From Bedellia somnulentella (taxonomy: Eukaryota > Arthropoda > Insecta > Lepidoptera > Bedelliidae), in the NCBI GenBank assembly GCA_963576735.1, contig OY755178.1, positions 2,232,001 through 2,296,000 of the forward strand: 64,000 bases of DNA. Direction: 5' to 3'. Shown piece after piece: positions 59,441 to 64,000 of this stretch. A program made the translations under genes and the position numbers. The notes beneath the pieces are model-generated. The model saw only the letters and a program-made list of their open reading frames with translations. It was not told the origin of the DNA and did not search any database. Numbering within the stretch: position 1 is the first letter of the stretch; each line of letters opens with the position of its first letter.

Positions 59441-59693
59441 ATACATACATATACTCACGGCTATAAATCCCTTAACGGGGTAGCCAGAGCTTTAGAATGA
59501 GAAATTCCTCAGCCACTTTTGGAAGTTGATTGGGGAAAAGATGGTAATAATAAATGTTTTTGGTGACGGGTCTCCAACCACATCGCCCAATATCACTTAA
59601 AAAGCCCCTATACCCTTAGTCGCCTCTTATGATCACCCACGGGTAGAAATGGGGTAGTGTTATTCTAAGCCGACACTACACGGCTAAATTATT
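59441..59693 (-). mobile_element. SINE A nested in TIR element copy 2
   Basis: Minus copy from CATACATACATATACTCACG to CCGACACTACACGGC. Comparing with element copy 1 gives the empty site (AACAAAAGAGTAAAAAATAT). Confidence 0.85.
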
Positions 59694-60067
59694 TAATTCC
59701 TAGTATCAAATAAGTATTGTCATTTCTTACCCTTTATAACTCAAGCTATGATATCTCAATACCACAATGACGAACCAATCAGAATAAGTGTAGGCCAGAA
59801 ATCAGCCAATCAGCATTAAAGAAGTACAATCTTACTAAACCAACTAGTTTTTTTGCAAAAAACCTAGTAAGATTAGAAAATATTATCACCGTTATCTAAT
59901 TATCCGGATTTTTGCAAAATCCTTAGTTTTTTTGCAAAAAACCTAAACATCAAATCATCCTACGACATATGTATAAGACCAGCGAGGAATGTATTGCTAC
60001 GATCCAGAGTGCTGTATCAGCCAGTCAATAGATTGTGGTTTTTGAAATCAGATGTACAGAAATGTAT

Positions 60068-60309
60068 GCTGTGTAGTGCCGGCTTAGAATGTCGCTACCC
60101 CTTTCTACCCACGAGTGTCGTAAGAGGCGACTAATCGTATTAAGGTTTTATTGGATTTTTGGGCGATGCGGTTGGAGGCCCATCACCAAAACCTTTATTT
60201 TTACCATCTTTTCCCCACTCAACTTCCAAAAGTAGCTGAGGAATTTATAATTCCTTAGCTCTGGTTACCCCTTCTAGGGAAATATAGCCGTGAGTATATG
60301 TATGTATGT
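60068..60309 (+). mobile_element. SINE A
   Basis: GCTGTGTAGTGCCGGCTTAG to GCCGTGAGTATATGTATGTATG. Possible target duplication YGCAGAAAWT is imperfect. Confidence 0.83.
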
Positions 60310-60408
60310 GCAGAAAATTTATACATGGATTGGGAACAACAAATACTTATTCTTATATGCCTAAAATGAACTTACGGAACCAACTAAATTGCAAAGCATC
60401 TTCCACAG

Positions 60409-61477
60409 GTGTGCCTACACTCAGCGGGACCCCCTATCCTAAAACGATATGAGTATGTCTAGGATTTAGTTCCAAATTAGTTCTATCAAGTCAGTCAAAA
60501 TTTGATTTTGTTCCGTCAAAATGGAAGAAGGGCGTTGGTTTCAATTCGACCTCCAGCCAGCGGGACAATTTTTATTTATAGGTCACAGGAACTTCAAATG
60601 GGTGTCAAACTTTAGTTCTACTTTCATTTATTCCGATCTAAGTGAAAACGGTGTTCTAGCGTAAATAATTACAAAAATAACAAGGTTCAAAAGAACCTCC
60701 AGCCAGCGGCCAACTTTTTTCAATGATACTGTGGGAACCTAAAAGTTACATCAATCTCTTCCCTTTGTTTAGTTCTACTCGATTATCGGTTTTAAATGCT
60801 TCTATTTTATCTTTTAATAGTTAACAATGAAAAACAAAAACCTTGGTTATGTTTTGATGACATTTTAGCTAAAGTAGCCAAAAGTAAAGGAAAAATCACT
60901 CCTCATTGTGTAATGTACTTAAGTCTATGATTGTTTCAGTAAATAATTATAATAAAATCTATAATTACTATAAAGTGAAAACCTATAATTACTTAATTGT
61001 GAAAATATGTATTTAACTGTATAAATAAAAAGCATACTTGAAGGTTTTTGTTTTTCATTGTTAACTATTAAAAAATAAAATAGAAGCATTTAAAACCGAT
61101 AATCGAGTAGAACTAAACAAAGGGAAGAGATTGGTGTAACTTTTATGTTCCCACAGCATCATTGAACAAAGGTGGCCGCTGGCTGGAGGTTCTTTTGAAT
61201 CTTGTTATTTTTGTAATTATTTACGCTAGAACACCGTTTTCACTTAGATCGGAATAAATGAAAGTAGAACTAAAGTTTGACACCCATTTGAAGTTCCTGT
61301 GACCTATAAATAAAAAGTGTCCCGCTGGCTGGAGGTTGAATTAAAACCAACGCCCTTCTTCCATTTTGACGGAACAAAATCAATTTTTTACTGCATTTGA
61401 TAGAACTAATTTGGAACTAAATCCTAGACATACTCATATCGTTATAGGATAGGGGGTCCCGCTGAGTGTAGGCACAC
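60409..61477. mobile_element. 1,069-bp foldback element, 9-bp target duplication
   Basis: Arms of about 440 bp (60409-60850 and 61035-61477) are near-perfect inverted copies beginning GTGTGCCTACACTCAGCGGG. CTTCCACAG flanks it at 60400-60408 and 61478-61486. Within each arm the CCTCCAGCCAGCGG motif occurs twice. The ~185-bp centre has no ORF. Nine-base duplications and long arms fit Foldback/MULE-type elements. Confidence 0.85.
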
Positions 61478-61565
61478 CTTCCACAGTTGCACTATACATC
61501 CTAATACGAGTTACTTATCCTGCACATCTCTGGTAGATTCACAACCCACCATAATTCATACCACA

Positions 61566-61879
61566 TCAACACTCCTTCTCAAACTCTTTAAAAACAAACG
61601 TAATCTTCATAATAGCAAGCCAAAGATCCTGGTCAGCTATTCCACAATGCAAAGTGAACCGAATCGTCTTCGAGTTGAAATATATCGCATTTACAATCAC
61701 TCCTTCATCATCATCAGTCTTACAATCACCATCTGTCTCGGTGATGGAAACCTGGGCCAGTCTCTCGACAACTTTGTCAGCGGTGATTGGTGATGATGGT
61801 GGTATGGTGATGAGAACTATATTGGTTTGGACGTTTTGAAGGTCGACTGTGAAGTTCTTCAGGTTTAAACTTTTTATGG
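61566..61879 (-). CDS. Threonine aldolase, last exon (stop codon)
   Basis: Encodes the last 103 residues and TGA (complement of 61566-61568). The acceptor TTTCCACAG gives CC, completing the Thr codon opened by the exon at 63347-63483, so the joined text reads MATTIKSLNLKNFTVDLQNV. The fold-type I PLP enzyme cleaves L-threonine or allo-threonine to glycine and acetaldehyde; this part is the C-terminal small domain, with no PLP lysine. Identification rests on the GGGMRQ exon before it and on general layout. Confidence 0.78.
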
Positions 61880-62069
61880 CTGTGGAAAGAATAATTCGAT
61901 TAGTGTATAAGTTTGCTTAAGTGCCCTTTGAAAGGACATTTGGTTTTACTTACATATTCATGCTCATGCTCTTTCATACACGAACCCAGCCGTTAAAACC
62001 TCTCCTAGCAAACCTGTTGAAAACATTATCTACCATATTCCGAAACTTCTCACTTTTCGTGTGATATTT

Positions 62070-62095
62070 GCAGTGTAGTGTCGGCTTAGAATATA
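62070..62095 (+). mobile_element. SINE A, 5' piece of a split copy
   Basis: GCAGTGTAGTGTCGGCTTAG AATATA; continues at 62689 after a TIR element. Confidence 0.75.
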
Positions 62096-62688
62096 CAGGG
62101 TGATTACGGGGTCGTGGAGCAAGAAAGGAGCATTTAACTTACTTTCTCCTAAGCATCACGATAGGTTAGGCTAACAGTACACCAGCGACTTATTTAAGTT
62201 TACAAAAAAAAAACTGTGACTATTCGAGATCATGGTCACCCTACTATTTCCCAAGAATTTTTTTGTCAAGTGCATGGACTTAACAATCGTTGCAGTAGTT
62301 GCAATTGATATGACGATACTGATAGACAGATAAGAAATTTCTTTGATGCCTACTGCGATTACGTCGATTTCTTTGTCGTATTTATAAGGAAAAGACGGAT
62401 AAAAATTTAATTTATTTATTTAATTTAGTTATTATTTATTGTTATCGTTTATTGACTTTGACGTGTTGTCACATTATTGCTCATAGATTATTAAGTATTC
62501 TAACAAAGAGTTTTTTATCTAAAAAGATGTAATATAAAAAGTAGGGTGACCACGCATTTAGAGTCAGTAAATAAAAATAAGTAAATAACGAATGATCTTT
62601 GTTTCAATTAAAATAAATACAGGTAGCATCGCAATCATTTACTGAGTCGGAAAAAAATGGTTGGGATCACGACCCCGAAATCACCCGG
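62096..62688. mobile_element. 593-bp TIR element inserted in a SINE A
   Basis: CAGGGTGATTACGGGGTCGTG at the left, mirrored as CACGACCCCGAAATCACCCGG at the right; TATA on both sides (62092-62095, 62689-62692). No ORF; sits in the last intron of the threonine aldolase gene. Confidence 0.8.
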
Positions 62689-62934
62689 TATATCACTACC
62701 CCATTCCTTCCGGTACCCACCGACATACGTACACCCGTACGTAAGAGGCGACTAACGGTATTAGGGCTTTTAAAGGATTTTTGGGCGATGCGTTTAGAGA
62801 CCCATCACCAATAACCTTTATATTACCATCTTTTGCCCACTGAAATTTCCAAAAGTGGCTGAGGAATTTTTAATTCCTTAGCTCTGGCTAACCCTTCTAA
62901 GGATCTATAGCCGTGAGTATATGTATGTATGTAT
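62689..62934 (+). mobile_element. SINE A, 3' piece of the split copy
   Basis: Resumes TATCACTACCCCATTCCTTC and ends GCCGTGAGTATATGTATGTATG. Confidence 0.8.
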
Positions 62935-63184
62935 TTAGTCGTGTGCGGAGTAGTATACACGGAAATTAACAGCACCCCCAAATTTACCAAGTACCCAGCA
63001 GTGGTCAAGGGTTCATACAAATATTGTCTTTCATACATTGAGCTATTCCTCCTCTCTTCACCAGTGATTCGTCTCATTCACGCACAGTAAATACAGGTTT
63101 CTTTCTTGCGGAAGAAAAAGTTTTTGAAACTTATTCTTAACAGACTAACACTCAAACAAACTCATCTTCATTATAAATACAGAG

Positions 63185-63336
63185 AAACCTGCTTGTAGCC
63201 AAGACCACGACTCTCCTATACAAACAAACAAATATATCCTCTTTCTAATAAATATATATAAACGTACTTGTAGCCATCACCACGACTCTCCTATACAAAC
63301 AAACAAACACATATCTCCTCTCTAGATTAATTACAT
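63185..63336 (-). repeat. Two tandem copies of the exon end plus donor of threonine aldolase
   Basis: Units of about 75 bp at 63185-63259 and 63260-63336 each repeat the last ~29 bp of the 63347-63483 exon (ATAGGAGRGYCGTGGTRATG type) plus the start of the intron. Donors are GTACGT in the nearer copy and GCAGGT in the farther. They lie inside the intron. Confidence 0.75.
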
Positions 63337-63346
63337 AAAAACCTAC

Positions 63347-63483
63347 TTGTAGCCATTACCACGGCCCTCCTATGATCGTTAGCCAGGGTAGGAACCACCT
63401 CATCCAAAGCCACAATGGCTGCTGCAGCCAACACCCCCGCCTGCCTCATTCCGCCGCCTAACATTTTGCGGATGCGACGAGCT
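63347..63483 (-). CDS. Threonine aldolase, penultimate exon
   Basis: Translates [20 protein letters not shown] then [20 protein letters not shown]. The block R-K-x-L-G-G-G-M-R-Q-x-G-x-x-A-A-A is a hallmark of L-threonine aldolases, just after the PLP-lysine region. The acceptor is TTACGCAG and the donor GTAGGT (complement of 63341-63346). Upstream exons, including the PLP lysine, lie beyond position 64000, so the gene is partial here. Confidence 0.85.
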
Positions 63484-63513
63484 CTGCGTAATAAATTGGT
63501 TTACATTGTATGC

Positions 63514-63603
63514 TTCAACTTCCAAAAGTGGCTGAGGAATTTCTCATTCCAAAGCTCTGGCTACCCCGTTAATTTTATATAGCCGTGAGTATATGTATGT
63601 TAT
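63514..63603 (+). mobile_element. SINE A, 5'-truncated, 9-bp target duplication
   Basis: Only the last ~90 bp (from TTCAACTTCCAAAAGTGGC) between ATTGTATGC at 63505-63513 and 63604-63612. Lies 30 bp upstream of the threonine aldolase exon, in its intron. Confidence 0.85.
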
Positions 63604-63773
63604 ATTGTATGCGTTTGAAGAGGTCAAACTAACACGTTGTATAAATAATAGAATAGAAAACACTTAAATCACATCTTAAAAAAAATAACACATTTTTACA
63701 ATTAAGTACAAAGGACGGTCTTATCACTAATAGCGATTACCTTTGGAAGGTAAGGACTATATAACAGAGCCGT

Positions 63774-64000
63774 ACATACATACATATACTCACGGCTATA
63801 AATCCCTAAATGGGGTAGCCAGAGCTAAGGAATTTAAAATTCCTTAGCCACTTTTGGAAGTTGCGTGGGGAAAAGGTGGTGAAGTAAGCGTTGTTGGGGA
63901 TGGGTCTTCAACAGCATCGAACAAAAATTGCTTAAAAGCCCCAATACCGTTAGTCGCCTCTTACGTACACCCACCGGAAGAAATGGGGTAGTGCTATTCT
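63774..64000 (-). mobile_element. SINE A, cut by the window end
   Basis: Minus copy from CATACATACATATACTCACG; the 5' end (GCCGTGTAG part) lies beyond position 64000. A CR1-type LINE scrap (GGACGGTCTTATCACTAATAG) precedes it at 63700-63765. Confidence 0.83.

Larger units (their letters stand above)
58827..59967. mobile_element. TIR element with tRNA-like core, copy 2, interior inverted
   Basis: Same termini as 207-1126, flanked by TATG (58823-58826 and 59968-59971). Relative to copy 1 the interior lies in the opposite direction, as a near-palindromic element allows. A SINE A (59441-59693) is nested inside; without it the element is about 890 bp. Confidence 0.82.

Noticed and set aside
61654..61839. 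61-codon plus-strand ORF
   Set aside because: Antisense of the threonine aldolase last exon.
1..64000. CRISPR array, bacterial operon or other prokaryotic system
   Set aside because: Spliced genes, SINEs and LINEs show a eukaryotic nuclear genome; tandem repeats seen are microsatellite tails or segmental duplications.

Overview
The window looks like nuclear DNA of a moth or butterfly. It is AT-rich, has short exons in long introns, and is crowded with tRNA-derived SINEs, RTE-type and Jockey/CR1-type LINEs, Helitrons and TIR elements of the kinds common in Lepidoptera. Order-level placement is an inference from style; no species is named.

Host genes. (1) A transmembrane channel-like (TMC) gene fills 2575-32120 on the minus strand. 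Fourteen exons join in phase with GT..AG borders into a 756-residue protein carrying the TMC signature CWETSFGQE. Its introns hold most of the mobile DNA of the left half, including a young Ty3/gypsy element (23804-29599), a decayed Jockey/CR1-like LINE (about 14.7-19.56 kb) and a THAP/P-element remnant (about 7.7-9.0 kb). (2) On the plus strand, a two-exon gene for the small conserved Protein C10 (C12orf57 family; 47617-47833 and 53527-53660) shares its last exon with a complete brainiac-type beta-1,3-N-acetylglucosaminyltransferase (53666-54652). The brn ATG lies five bases after the C10 stop, so the locus looks dicistronic. (3) The last two exons of a PLP-dependent threonine aldolase are on the minus strand (61566-61879 and 63347-63483); the rest lies beyond the right edge.

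Repeats. 1-2.5 kb: SINE A tail, a 920-bp TIR element with a tRNA-like core, AT-rich hairpins. 3.7-4.1 kb: a twin-primed inverted RTE fragment. 30-35 kb: intron and intergenic sequence with SINE relics. 35.94-46.83 kb: a near-perfect 5,453-bp tandem duplication carrying a 5'-truncated RTE LINE, a SINE A, a Helitron, a SINE B and a second SINE A. 47.8-53.5 kb (C10 intron): SINEs and two Helitrons joined head to tail. 54.9-61.5 kb: SINEs, a dimeric tRNA-like element, the second TIR/tRNA element and a 1,069-bp foldback element. 61.9-64 kb: threonine aldolase intron with SINE A copies and a TA-target TIR element.

How the repeats fit together. The RTE LINE ends almost directly after its stop codon in a short tail (CTCTGCCTACCCC...GGCGTGAG...TATGTATG). 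Both abundant SINE families (A and B) end in variants of the same tail, several copies carry 9-12 bp target duplications, and some are 5'-truncated. This is what is expected of SINEs copied by that LINE. Several TA-target DNA elements have in turn inserted into SINE A tails.
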